Source: Sarcocystis neurona
Lineage: Eukaryota; Apicomplexa; Conoidasida; Eucoccidiorida; Sarcocystidae
Length of the DNA: 64,000 nucleotides
Assembly (NCBI GenBank): GCA_000727475.1
Contig: KL647288.1
Coordinates: 1,515,800-1,579,799 of the forward strand
Direction: 5' to 3'
Positions 22,440-34,591 of this stretch are shown piece after piece. How positions within the stretch are numbered: the stretch's first letter is position 1; every line of letters starts with the position of its first letter. Position numbers and translations under genes: made by a program. Under the pieces are notes generated by a model that was given only the letters and a program-made list of their open reading frames with translations, was not told the DNA's origin and searched no databases.

Positions 22440-22680
22440 TCTCGATGAAATACATATATATACATGCATATATACATATACATATTTATACATAAATATG
22501 TGTACCTCTATCTATGTGTGAAATACACATATGCATACATATATATATATATACATACATACACGTGTATATACACACATGTGTGAATTACACATATGCG
22601 CACATACATATATATATATATATACGTACATATATATAAATGTGTGTACCTCTCTCTATATAAATTTATGTAAACGTGGA
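22440..22680. repeat. TA/CA microsatellite
   Basis: Long interrupted TATATA and ACACAT runs. No gene. Confidence 0.85.
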
Positions 22681-23326
22681 GGTGCACGCCTCACTTTCAC
22701 CAACCATATGTGTATACCCCACAGATATATAGATTGAATAAGTCTGCCGTATTCTGCCGTATCCAACCCAAAGGGGGAACGCTCTGCTGGTCTCGAATGC
22801 GAGAATCTTTACGTGACAGCAGCTGTTTTTTGCTCTCTGAGTGTGAGGGCCAAAGCCAGGACATCCCCAGCAGTTCCTGCTGCTACGTTGCTGCGGGCGC
22901 ACCGCCGCTCGTGCTGCAGACTTCCACTAGAAACGGCTGGCCTTCCTGCTGCCAGCAACGTGCTTGCACCACAGAGCTACTGCGGAAGCATGCTGCACCA
23001 GTAGTCAGCTGCTGACAGCAAAGCGCATGCGCGCCTGCTGCGGCTGCTACTGCTGCAAGGAGAGGGCAGCGCGCAGGTGCCGATGCAACACGCCTTTGTG
23101 CTGCTGACGTCAGTATAGCAGAAAGCCCGTGCTCCTGCAAAAAAACGAGCGGCCGGCATGCCATGTGCTGCTGCTGCTGCGCCACGTAGACACGGCCTGG
23201 CTGTGAGGGATGCAACTCGCGGTGCAGGAACACAGAGGGGGGCGGGGCGCTGCAGTGCGAGCAGCAGCAGCCCTTTTTGTATGCTGCGCTGCGGAGTGCC
23301 GGCGCTAGTGCTGCTGTTTCTAACAG

Positions 23327-23415
23327 ATGGACGTACTGCAGGGAGACAGAGCGTTGGCCGCGGCTCGAACACTACTGAAAAGAAGGCGCAAGCGCGTTCC
23401 CTGCAGCAGCTGCAG
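23327..23415 (+). CDS. Candidate exon, charged helix, unidentified
   Basis: Begins exactly after an acceptor (GCTGTTTCTAACAG) with ATG and reads MDVLQGDRALAAARTLLKRR, continuing with basic residues to a possible donor AG/GTGCCT. The same frame stays open beyond, with FPELRQFIQKVARRRKVRR before AT-rich sequence. The style recalls the basic helix of SNF7/CHMP proteins, but the fragment is too short to assign. Confidence 0.3.
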
Positions 23416-23499
23416 GTGCCTCTCCTTTCCCGAGCTCCGTCAGTTCATTCAAAAAGTCGCACGGCGAAGAAAAGTCCGTCGAGCCGTACAATATCTGAC

Positions 23500-23870
23500 C
23501 TCACACAACACACACAGCAACACACATATTTGTTTATACGCATCACTACATGCAAATCTATATATAGATAGTTGTATGTACACATCTGTACGCATTTCTG
23601 TTTATGCGTATATCTGCATATACACATACGCGTACATTAATGTGCACCTATACATACATATACATATATATATATATATATATGTGACAATTATATATAT
23701 ATATATATTACATATATATATATAAATATATACACACACACAGATCTGTATCATAGTACATCTCCCTCTCTCTGTGTATACACACACACACATACATACA
23801 TACATATATATATATATACACGCACATAGAGGCGCAGATATATATATATATATATATATGTCTGCGCAAC
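23500..23870. repeat. TA/CA microsatellite
   Basis: TATATA runs with a CACACA tract near 23780. No gene. Confidence 0.85.
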
Positions 23871-23910
23871 TTGATTTCCCCCTTTCTCTTTGTCACTCTT
23901 TTTTGGGGAG

Positions 23911-23958
23911 GAATTCTTCCTTCACTTGTACTTTTTCGACACAACTGTGGGCATGCAG
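23911..23958 (+). CDS. Candidate 48-nt micro-exon, unidentified
   Basis: Flanked by a pyrimidine-rich acceptor (CTCTTTTTTGGGGAG) and a strong donor (ATGCAG/GTGAGC). It is 16 codons with no stop in one frame (EFFLHLYFFDTTVGMQ). It could join the exon at 23327, but the linking exon was not found. Confidence 0.3.
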
Positions 23959-24049
23959 GTGAGCAGTGAGCGTTCCTCTGTGCATGCGTCTCTACGCATG
24001 CAGTTACACACCTTCCTGAGTTATCTCATACACACACACAGACAGAGAC

Positions 24050-24206
24050 CTATAAATCTCTGCATCTACGTGTCTGCGTAGAATCTCCCTCGGTGCCTTT
24101 TGAATAGAAGAAGAAATGACGAGTGAGACGAACGGCACGAGCAGCCCCACACCGAGTACTTTCACAGTCCTGATACGTGCGACACACAGGTCTACAACGC
24201 TTTCAC
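24050..24206 (-). CDS. Candidate minus-strand exon, unidentified
   Basis: Follows an acceptor TTTTCTACCAG and runs to a possible donor ATAG/GTCTCT. The frame reads DLCVARIRTVKVLGVGLL, then a hydrophobic stretch and KAPREILRRHVDAE. It lies downstream of the SLY1 stop and is probably a different gene or untranslated sequence. Confidence 0.25.
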
Positions 24207-24419
24207 CTGGTAGAAAACTGTGTTCAGCAATTGGACATATACATGTATATATGGATAGACAACCAATGACAGAAGTAGAAAACAGAGAGAAATACATACG
24301 TGTGTATAGAAGCATAAAGATATACACACATAAACACATACAGATACATTGACATGTGTAAAGAAACACATATGTATACACAAACGTCTACATGTATTGA
24401 TTTAGAGACACAGTGACAT

Positions 24420-25300
24420 ACGCAGGATGTCTACAGCTTCGTACATATATATACATATATATATATATATGTTTGCGTATGGGAATAGAGAGGTAGACGA
24501 GGCCATATGCCCCTGGGCGTGACCGCGGTGGCGGGCGCAGCAGCCTCAGAGACACGCGTTGGCATCGGAGAGGCACCACGGCGGAGTGTGCAGCAGAACC
24601 CGCTGCATGCGAGGAAGGCATGCATGCACGTGCCTTCAAGTGGCGCACAACTGCAAAACGCATGCAGCTGCTGCAGCAGCGAGACCCTGCGTCTCGCCAC
24701 CCGCAACCAAGACCAAATTCTCTTCTCCTCACACAGGCACACGCAAGTGCGCTACTCAACACGGTAGACCCCACACGTCCTTCTCTCTGCCCTCGAGAAT
24801 GAGCAGCATGATGCAGCCTTCCCCACTTGTGGCACCGGCCACGTCCCCCCTCGCCCCACACCCTGCGTGATCGCCCGAGCGGCAGCAGCCGCCCTCTCGA
24901 TACGCCGCAGCGCAAGTGCATGCAGGCACCGCGACTGCAGGTAACGCATTTTCTCCTCCAGAGTAAGCGTATATTCGAAAGGAAGAGAGGACGAGGGCGA
25001 CTTGGCGCGTCAGACAAGAAACTGCCGGGTTCGCCGTCGACGCTGCTGCTGCTGCGTACGGACACCCCAGCACTTTGTCGCATGCAGCGCCAGCGTGGCT
25101 TTGCTGCGAGATTAATGTTGCAACGTAGAACGAAGACACGTGCGGCCAAAACGGCATCTTCGGGCGCCCAGGCCAATCACATGCGAGCACACTTATCTTC
25201 ATGTATTTCCCTCCCCCTCTCTTTATTTTCCTTACTTTCGTTTTCTCTCCTCTCTACGCCCCGGTGGACAACTCTCGGCACAGATGCGTCTGCTGCCCCC
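24420..25300. other. Short TA run, then unique sequence without a recognised gene
   Basis: TATATA at 24440-24475, then GC-balanced sequence with overlapping open frames on both strands (for example 24388-25176 minus and 24827-25306 plus). No motif or splice chain found. It lies downstream of SLY1. Confidence 0.5.
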
Positions 25301-25317
25301 TTCTAGACCTGTAGTTC

Positions 25318-25625
25318 TTCACATTTACTTCTTCCCACATCAATTTGAATATATCTGTCTTCCTGCACTGCATGCGTACAACCCACACGTACACATACGT
25401 AGACGCGTCTGTGACTCCCCCCGTATACGTATGTCTCTTCTCATATAAATTTGAATATATCTGCATTCGATGCGTACTACCCATATGTACACATACACAG
25501 ATACGTCTGTGACCCTTTTCCAAGACACGTAGTTCTTTACGTTTACGTGTACCTCTTCTCATATGGCTTTCCATATATCTGTCTCCTTTCACTGCATGCA
25601 AACTACGTAGAGACGTCTCTACATG
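25318..25625. repeat. Diverged ~125 bp tandem repeat, about 2.5 copies
   Basis: Each unit has TCTTCYCAYATNAATTTGAATATATCTG, then TGCRTACNACCCAYAYGTACACATAC and ACGNGTCTGTGACNC (written with ambiguity codes in pieces). It lies directly downstream of the SLY1 stop and may overlap its 3' untranslated region. Confidence 0.75.
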
Positions 25626-25839
25626 CAGCACGTGCTGGGCACAGTCGGGAGACAGCACGCTTCTTCTCGGAGGCAGAAGAAATGTTCCCCCATGGGGAAA
25701 AGGGAGAGTATTCTGGTGGAGGAAAGGAAGAAGAGTCTTCTGGTGAGAATGAGAAGCCGCTAGTGCGCAAGGACCCCCCGCCCAATGCATCTGCTGACAA
25801 CTCTCCGCACACCTTCACGAGAACACGAAGAGAAGACAC
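25603..25839 (-). CDS. SLY1: SLY1 exon 15 (last)
   Basis: A strong pyrimidine-rich acceptor ending CGCGCAG. Reads LRVLVKVCGELSADAL, matching HILYGCSELFNATQF, then about 55 residues of Ser/Pro-rich tail to a stop at 25603. The tail exceeds the usual C-terminus, so a further donor inside it is possible. Confidence 0.75.
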   Translation of the reverse strand: MSSLRVLVKVCGELSADALGGGSLRTSGFSFSPEDSSSFPPPEYSPFSPWGNISSASEKKRAVSRLCPARAACRDVST

Positions 25840-28800
25840 CTGCGCGCTCGAGGGAAGGGAGAAGAAAAGAGAGGAGCAGTACCTGTCGCTGCGTTCGCGC
25901 GGCTGCTTCTCGTAGCGCAGCAGCTTCTACGAACGAGGCCCCTCCCACAACAAACGCCACTCCGCAGCGGAAGGGCAGCCGCTGCAGCGGCTGCGTCGGC
26001 TGCTGGAGATGCGCTGCTGCAACGGCGTCCCGCTACAGCAGCACAGCAGCGGAAAAAGGAAAACGCAGCAAAAACACGCATGCAATGCCGAAGACAAGAC
26101 GCATGCAAAGCAGCAGACGCGCGTGCAACGCACACAGACGCACAGCTCCCAGCAGCATTTCGACAGGCGTGGCGTCGCCGTCGCTCGCGCGCAGGAACGC
26201 AGCAGGAAGAGCGGTAGGCCAGCGCCAGTCCCGAGGAGCAGTGCAGCGCATGCACGGCAACAACAGCCAACGAAGCTGGGACAGTTGTACAGCAGGTAGA
26301 GCAGCAGCAGCAGCACACGAGAGCAGCGGCAGTCAGAGAAGACGCAGCACCCAAGGCGGTACGTGGAAGAAGCACGGGGACATAGCCGGCAGTGGCGAAG
26401 CCGTAGGCATTGCAGGAGGTGCAGCAGCAGCAGTGAGTGCCGAGAAACTGCAGCAGGGCCACTGGAGCAGCAACGACAGCAGCCGAAGCCGTGCAAAGGA
26501 GAAGGAAGAAAAAGAGGAGAAGCCAGCGCACGAGGAAGCTAGAAAGTTCGCATGCGTCGAGATACAGAGAGTGTGCGAAGACGACCCGTCTCAGCAGTAG
26601 CAACGCGCCCAGCAGCACGTGGTTGCCTTCTGGCAGAGCAGTACGAGGTCAAAGACAGCGCGGGCAACTAACTGTTGCACGCAGAACAGCAGCAGCCACA
26701 CAGCGGCAGCAGCAGCAACACAGGGGACGCAGCGCCAGCAACACGGCTCGAGCTGCAGCAGGATTTCGATCACGTGTGGACTGACGGCGACTAGCGAGCA
26801 GTGGCGCCCTGTCGGAGGCGCAGCAGCCTCGCGCCGAGTGCTGAGACCCGTCCAGGTAGCAGCAGCAGGTGTACGTCGCTTTCGTAGCAGCAGTACGCCT
26901 GGAGCGATCGCAGCAGCAACAGCACGGCCATCGGCAGAAGCGACAGTGGGAGAGAAGACGCAACAACGGCAGCTCACCACAGGATCGATGCAAAGGAACC
27001 CCGTCTCTTCTTTGTTGTTCATCAAAGTTTCCACCGCCTGCGTTATCGGCAGTACTTTCTTCGCCGGCAGCAGGTTGCGCACGCCCTACGTAGCCGAGCC
27101 CAGCAGCACAAGCACCGCAGCAGCACAAGAAGCGCAGCAGCAGAATCGAAAGAAGCGGCAGGGCATCGCATCAGCACATGAGGTACAGCAGCCAAACCAG
27201 CGAGTGTATCGGCAGGGAAGTGCAACGGCACACAAATTGCAGCAGAAATAGCAAATTCAGGGGCAGCAGCAGCAGCGGGACAGGTGAAACAGGTAAACAG
27301 CCTGGCGCATTCCTCGCTCTGCGCACCCTGCGGTTGCTGGCACTGCTGCTGTCACCGTGGCTGCTGTTGTTGTCGCTGCTGCTTTATCTGCTGCATGCAG
27401 CTGGGTTTGCTGCTGATGCTGTTCTCGCTCTCCTGCTCACGCTGCTCTATTACTCCTCCAGCTGTGGCTAGTCTTGCAGGCGCTGCTCCTTCTGATGTTG
27501 CTCCTGCTGCTGGGTCTCTCGACGCTCCCGCTGATCCTACTGCAGCTTCTGCTGCTGTCACCGGGTCCTCGTCCGCTCACGCGTGTATTGTTGTCGCTCC
27601 CGTCCCCGCTGTCTCTCCTCGTGCTGCAGTTTCCTTGCCACTCTCCCGCTCATTTTGCAACAGCTGCTGCTTCCGTTGTTGTTGGGTCTGTTGCCGCTGC
27701 TTCTGTTGTTGCTGCTTCTGTTACTGTCGCATTCGTGGCGCAGCTTGTGCTGTTGCGGCTGCGGCTCTTTTCCTGCTCCTGCTTCCGTTGCTGCTTGGGC
27801 TGGCGCTGCCTTCGTTTTCTTTGCTGCGGTAGTCGCTGCGGCTCTTCTTTCTCTCTTGCTGCTGCTTGCATTGCTGCGGCTCTTTTGATGCTGCCCTTCT
27901 CGCTGCCGCTCCTGTCGCACGCGCGCCCCTTACATGACAGCCACGTGCTCAGCCCCACCTACAGCAGTTGCTGCTGCTGCTGTTGTTGCTGCTGCTGATG
28001 GGGCCATCCCTGTGTTCGCCTCTCCTGCCGCCGAGCGCAGCAGTGGTGGCCCTGCGAGAGCAACGCACCTGCAGCAGAAGCCCGCGGCCTTTATCGAAGA
28101 ATTTGTTGCTGAAGGTGGCTGCAGCTTGTGCCGCTGCCGACGCGCCCACACGTACGGCTGACGCTTCTGCTGCAGCTGCACTGCTGCTGCTGCCGTTCAC
28201 GCCCATACAGCCGAGACCAGGCGTCTGCAGAGCCTTGAACCTCTACACGCACTCCACACAGCAGCCCAGATACAGCAGCAAAGCTTCAGCGTCGACAGAA
28301 GAAGAATGAAAAAGAGAGAAGAAGAAGAAGACTCACAAACAGCAGCCACAAATGCGCCGCGCAGCTGCCCCTCACACCAGCAGTCGCAGATAACAAAAAA
28401 AGAAACAACAGCAGTTCTCACGACGAGACACCTGCTATCCGACAGACACGAGGCGCATGCAACACGGCGGGAGGGCTCCAACACGTATTAAATTACATGT
28501 ATTCCTTTCTACGAGCAGGCACATATATATATATATATATCTATGCGTAGACGTGTCCTGTATGCATGCCCGCCTATCAATTGGTCTACTCTTTATCTAT
28601 GCTACCATCTGCGAATCTATCTATCTGCGTGCTTGTCTGCCTGCCTCTCCATATATATATATATGTATACACATGTGTATATGTATATACACGCGTATCT
28701 GTTAGCGTTTCTACAGATATATTTACGTGCATGCAAATCTGTACGCGTACACAATCACTCTTTCACGGTTTATATATGTATATATATATATATATATATC

Positions 28801-29760
28801 TAGCTACCTTCACCGGTACAAATATATATACATATATATTATGTACGTACATTTATACATATATAACATCTGTCAAGATACGCGTATAAATATTTACACA
28901 TATACATATATATATATATATGACAGAGAGTCTCGCAGCGGCTGCGGCGTTAAAACCAGCGGTGTCTTTTCCACGGAAAGTTCCGTCTGCATGCAGCAAC
29001 AAACTCGTCAACGCAGAAGTATATTTCTGAAGAAGCAGCCGCAGCAAGAAGGTGAAGACTTTTTCAACAACCGGTCAGACGAGCTGCAGCAGCACGGCTC
29101 GCAAGCAAAGAGACACGCAGGCAGAAGCCGAGCAGCAGAAGGGACGGTTACTACGACGGCCAGAGCCAGAGTCGCGGGAAGAAAAAAATGAAGCAGCACC
29201 AGCCGCGTCGTGACCCCGCCTCCTGAAGCGGCAGGCGGTCGTCCAGAGGCAGCTGCAGCAGCAGCAGGCCATGAAACAGAAGACGAAGAAGCAGCAGCAG
29301 AAACACCTTGAGGGGGGGAGAGGGGGCGGGGGCAGGGGCACGTATAGAGAGATTAATAAGAGATGTGAAAAGGCACAGCAGCATCAGGTTCGGCCTCCCC
29401 GCTGCAGAGACTTCCGAAAGCAGCCGCAAGCAGAAGCAGCCGCTGCAGCGTGGGGAATATCATCGGCCTATCACGACTTCATCCAAGTACGGATGGACAC
29501 ACACAAGGCATACCTGTGTATACACAATATATATACATTTCTTACATATACATATATATATATGTATGAGTGTCCCTCCCTCCTACATGTGTACACTCAT
29601 ATACATACATTTCTTACATATATATATATATAGGCGACTTTCACATTTATATATATACTTATATGTGTATATGTATATATCTCTCTTCCACATACGTACA
29701 CTTTTATACATACACATATCATATATATATGTATATATGCGTCTTTCACATATATATATA

Positions 29761-29791
<31 letters not shown>

Positions 29792-32700
29792 GTGTATCTC
29801 TTTTCTGCATATGTACACATATACGTGTGTGTCTCTATCCCCTTTTTTTAATGCCTGGCTGGGAGTCAGGCAGCCGAAGTCACTTGTGTGCTGCGTTGTC
29901 TCTCCAACGCGTCCCGAGGAGCACGGGCAGCAGCAGCGAGTGAGCAGCAGCAGTGCCAGTTGCAACAGCAGCGCGGCGACGGACGTGGTGGGAGCAGAGC
30001 GAGCAGCAGCAGGAGTACGCGCGCGGGAGCAGCAGCAGGAAGAGAGGACGACGGGCGGCCCGCCAGGTGGCGAGCAAAGAGGAGAAGCGTTGTCGCAGTC
30101 ACAGCGCGGGCAGCGAGAAGAGCCAACGTTTTACCTGCTGCTGTCGTAAGTACTGCAGCGCGGCGGTGGAGACCCCCAGCTCCTGCTGGACGAGTTGCTC
30201 CAGAGACTGCAGCTGCTGCATAGGGAGAGTTGCTGCAAGCAAATCACGCCGAAGAAAGCAGGACGTTTTTGTTGAAATGTGCCAGCGAGCAACAAACACG
30301 CGCTCTGCTGCTGCAGTACCCGAGCCGCCGGAAGCACCGGAAAGACTCTTCCTCAGCAGTGTGCTCTTCAGCTTGCGCTTTAGAAATCCCCTTCCACTCG
30401 CCACACACACGTAGAGTGTGTCCGTCCCCCTCCGCAGTTCTCCGACGAAAATTTCTTCACGCTCCACACACGGAGAGGAGGAGAGGACGAGGAAGGCGCG
30501 AAGGAGAGTGCCTGCAGACAGCAGAGCCCGGCGCGTGCTGCTGCTGCTGCTGGCACACAGAGACGGACAGGTGACGCGGAAGTCAGGCCGCTGCGGACGC
30601 TGCTGCTGTTGCTGTCTCGTTCTTTGCCAAAGAAAGACAAAAAGGCACCACCGGCGGGAAGACTCCGGCGACTGCCACACCCCACGCACTTCAGCGAGCC
30701 ACACAGAAGACACAGACGCGCAAAAACTTCTTGCAGGTACATTCCAAGAGGACTTGGGTGAAGCAGCAAAGCAGCGGCTCGCGACTCTCTTCCCCATATG
30801 TACGTCCACCTCGCCGAGCAAGACTCTGCTCCTCCCCGTCCCTTCTTTCGCTCAAGAAGAAGAAGAAGTTCACTTCTCATTTATCCCACACCCACACATA
30901 TACAGAGATACGCATGCATGAGTGTATGTAGTGTTACGTATGGAATGGGTCTACGCACATGTATGTATGTGTATATATGTGTGTGTATATGTGTATGAAG
31001 CTGTGCATACGTACATGCATATGTATGTTTTTACATATATGTACGTCTATGTACGTAGGTACACGTACGCATGTATATGTGTGTATACGTGTACGTACGT
31101 ATGCATGCGGATGTATGTGTATGTATATGTGTAAATGGATGTGTGTATGTATCTGTCTACACATATATACGTATATACATATACATGTATATATTCACCT
31201 GTACGGCGTCCACAGATGGACGTGCATAAATGCGTTCAGGAACACGCTGTACACACAGCTTTATACGGCTGTAGAAGATTCACTTATACATATATGTGGA
31301 CGTGTGTCTAGGCGCCTGTCTGTGTGTGTGTGCCATCCCCCAAGCAGAAAAGTAGACACGGGTGCGTGTGTGTAGAGATTCAGGCCCACATACAATCGTA
31401 GCGCAGCAAAAGACATGCAGCAGCCCTGGGGCGAAGACAGACCCCCTCTCTTCGTCCCTTCTTCGTCTTCCCATCCGAAATGGGAGAAGAGTTCGCGCTT
31501 GGCAAGGACAGACGCAAACAGCGAAGAAGTCGCCGAAAAAAAAGGCGCGCGCACGCGGCAAGGCCCAGCGAGAAAAGCAGCTGCCAAAAACTCACGCTTG
31601 GCAAGGGCAAGAGAGAGGAGGAGACGCAGCTTGTCCACCGCAGTCCCCGGGGCCGTCTTGGCGAGCAGCCGTCGCACGTTTTCCACGGCCTCGGCGTCTC
31701 GCTCGGTGTCTAGAGCCTGCTCCGCTTCGAAGAAGGTGTCTAGTCCTCGAGCCCGGATCTGCGTCACCAGCGCGGTCGCAATGCACGTGTGCGTGTCTAG
31801 CGACCGCTTCTTCTCGGCGAGCATCGGCAGCACGCTCACCGCTTGCAAAATGTCCTGCGTCGACCCCTCTGAGCAGCCCCGGCGAGCCCCCCCACCCCAC
31901 ACGACAGGAAGAAACAGCAGCAGCAGCAGCACAGACACATTCAGCACCGCAGCGCGCACGAACGCACACATACACACAGAGACAGAGAAACAGCCACGCA
32001 CACAGGGACACGTACAAACGCATGCATATTTATACACGTATGCGCACGCAGAAACACACACACACACATATATACACATACACTTAGACACGCACAGACA
32101 GGCAGATATAGACACACACACAAATACGTAGATACAAATCTACGCACGTATACATACATGTACATACATACATATACACACATACGTCCATACATCCATA
32201 CAAACATACATACATACGGATATACACATATACATACATATATGGATCCATATACATAGATACTCACATGCATATATATACACACACATAGATGCGCAGA
32301 TGCACATACACATACACGTAGACACATACCCATCTGTCCATATAAATACATCCAAACGTACACACAGACGCACACACACCTGGGCAGAGAGAGACAGACA
32401 AAAGCGCATGCAGCAGGACGTGAGGCGCGGTGGCCCCTAAACAGTAGCTACAGCGCCCTTGTCGGAAGATGGGAGATCTCCGCATTTTGTGGGGCGACGC
32501 GTGCAGACAGAAGCACGGCGACACCGGCAGCGCAGCAGCAAGGCTTATGACGGAGGCAGCGGCAGCAAAAGAGCAGCTGCCCCGGGGGAAGCGCGGCGCC
32601 AAGAAGCCGCAGCGGCAGCCGACCGTCATGAAGAAAAAGACTCGCACCCAGCAGCACACCGCACAGCAGGGGGACGCCTGCGAAGAAAAGAGCAGGCAGG

Positions 32701-33003
32701 GCCTCTTTCGGAGGCAACCGCATACGCATGCGCTATCCTGGGGGTGCAGCAGCAACGCGCGGACGAAGTGGCAACATGCGGCAGCATCCGCAGCGGCAGC
32801 AGCACCGGCAGCGGGAGCAGCAACACCCGCAGCGGCAGCAGTAACACGCGACAGCACCCGCAGTGGCAGCAGTAGCAAGACACTCCTCTGGCACCTGCAC
32901 CATGCTGGTCACTCTCTCGAGTGATCGAAGGCGGAAGTCCCACAGCCCGAACGCATGCAGCAGCAGCAGCTGCCCCACGGGCCCCTCCTGAGACGCGTCA
33001 CTA

Positions 33004-33040
<37 letters not shown>

Positions 33041-34554
33041 GCAGCAGAAGGGAGGAGAAGGAGCAGCGGCAGCACAAGGGAGGAGAAGGAGCAGCAGAGA
33101 AGAGGAAGAGCAGCAGCAGCAGAAAGGAGGAGGAGCAGCAGCAGCGGAGAGGAGGAGGAGGAGGAGCAGCAGCCGAGACGAGGAGGAGGAGAGTAGCAGC
33201 AGCAGAGAGGAGGGGAAGGAGCAGCAGCAGTGTCGCTCGCGCGACGTGCCGCCTTCCGTCCCTGACCTGCTGCAGGCGCACGGGCGTCGCCGTCTCGCAT
33301 GCAGCGACGCAAACGTCGAGAGGAAAGCACTCTCCTCTACACACTCCACAGCGAACGGACAGAGTACAGAAGAAATAACTGCTGCGGTTCCTTGGCTGCG
33401 CCCAGGGTGCATCCGAAGAAGTCACGAAGATGCTGCAAACGTGCAGAATCAGGCATCCGTTGATATGATGCTGCTCACCTGTTGATGAGACAGGAGATAC
33501 GTAGATACACACGTACATGCACACACTCATATATGTACATGCACATATATATATATACATATACATATATGTGTGATGCATATATACGGAAGCAGGACCC
33601 CACAAGCGCAGGCGCAGGCTCATACGATGTGCACATGCCGACGTGCACGTATAAGTCACACACACACACACACACACACACGCCACGCCTGCGCCTGAGA
33701 CGCCGGCGATTATTCAATTGCTGCTGCTGCTCGTTCTGCTGTTGCTGCTGCTGTTGCTGCTGCTGTTGCTGCTGCTGTTGCTGCTGCCAGTCCTGCTGCT
33801 GTTGCTGCTACTGTTGCTGCTGCTGTTGCTGCTGCTGTTGCTCCTGCTGTTGCTGCTGCAGCTGGTGTTGCTGCTGCTAGTGCCGCTGCTGCTGCTGTTG
33901 CTGCCGCTGCTGGTGCTGCTGCTGCTGTTGCTGCCGCTGTTGCTGCTGCGCCTGCTGCTTGTTGTTCTACTGCCGCTGCTGCCTCTGCTGCCGGTGTTCC
34001 TTGTGCGTCTGCAGTTGCTGCTGCTGATTCTAGCGCCGCCGCCGCTGCTGCCGTTGCTACTGCTGCAGCTGGTAGCAGTGTTGCTGCGACTGCGCACCTG
34101 CGGCAAGTGGGTCGCGTATAACTCGCATTCCTCCTCCTCCTCCGTCTGCTGCTGCTGCAGCTGCGCTGGCCGCCCCGTCCGGCTGCTGCTGCTGGCTGCT
34201 GATGCGCTGTAGCTGTGTGTTGTACTCAGCCAACGCTTCGCTGACTGCCAGCGCGGCTTCTGGGAAGCAGGAGTCGCAGTGTTCTCGCCAGAACAAATCT
34301 TTGCTGCGCGGTTAAAGATAGACAGGAAAAACAGACCCAGGAACTACACCTATATGGCAGATATATTCATCCATATCTATACACCTCCTTTTTTATCTAC
34401 CAACATACGCACCTATTTCCCCTTTGCACGAACCGTTACCTTTTCCTCCATACAAACATATACATCTGTTTATCCATACGTGTACGCATATACATTTCTC
34501 TGTATAAAATAGACGCGTGTACGTATTGATCCATACATACCTATAGATACACAC

Positions 34555-34591
<37 letters not shown>

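Noticed and set aside
33718..34212. Poly-Leu and poly-Ser/Asn frames in the CTG block
   Set aside because: Pure repeat translation inside SLY1 intron 9.
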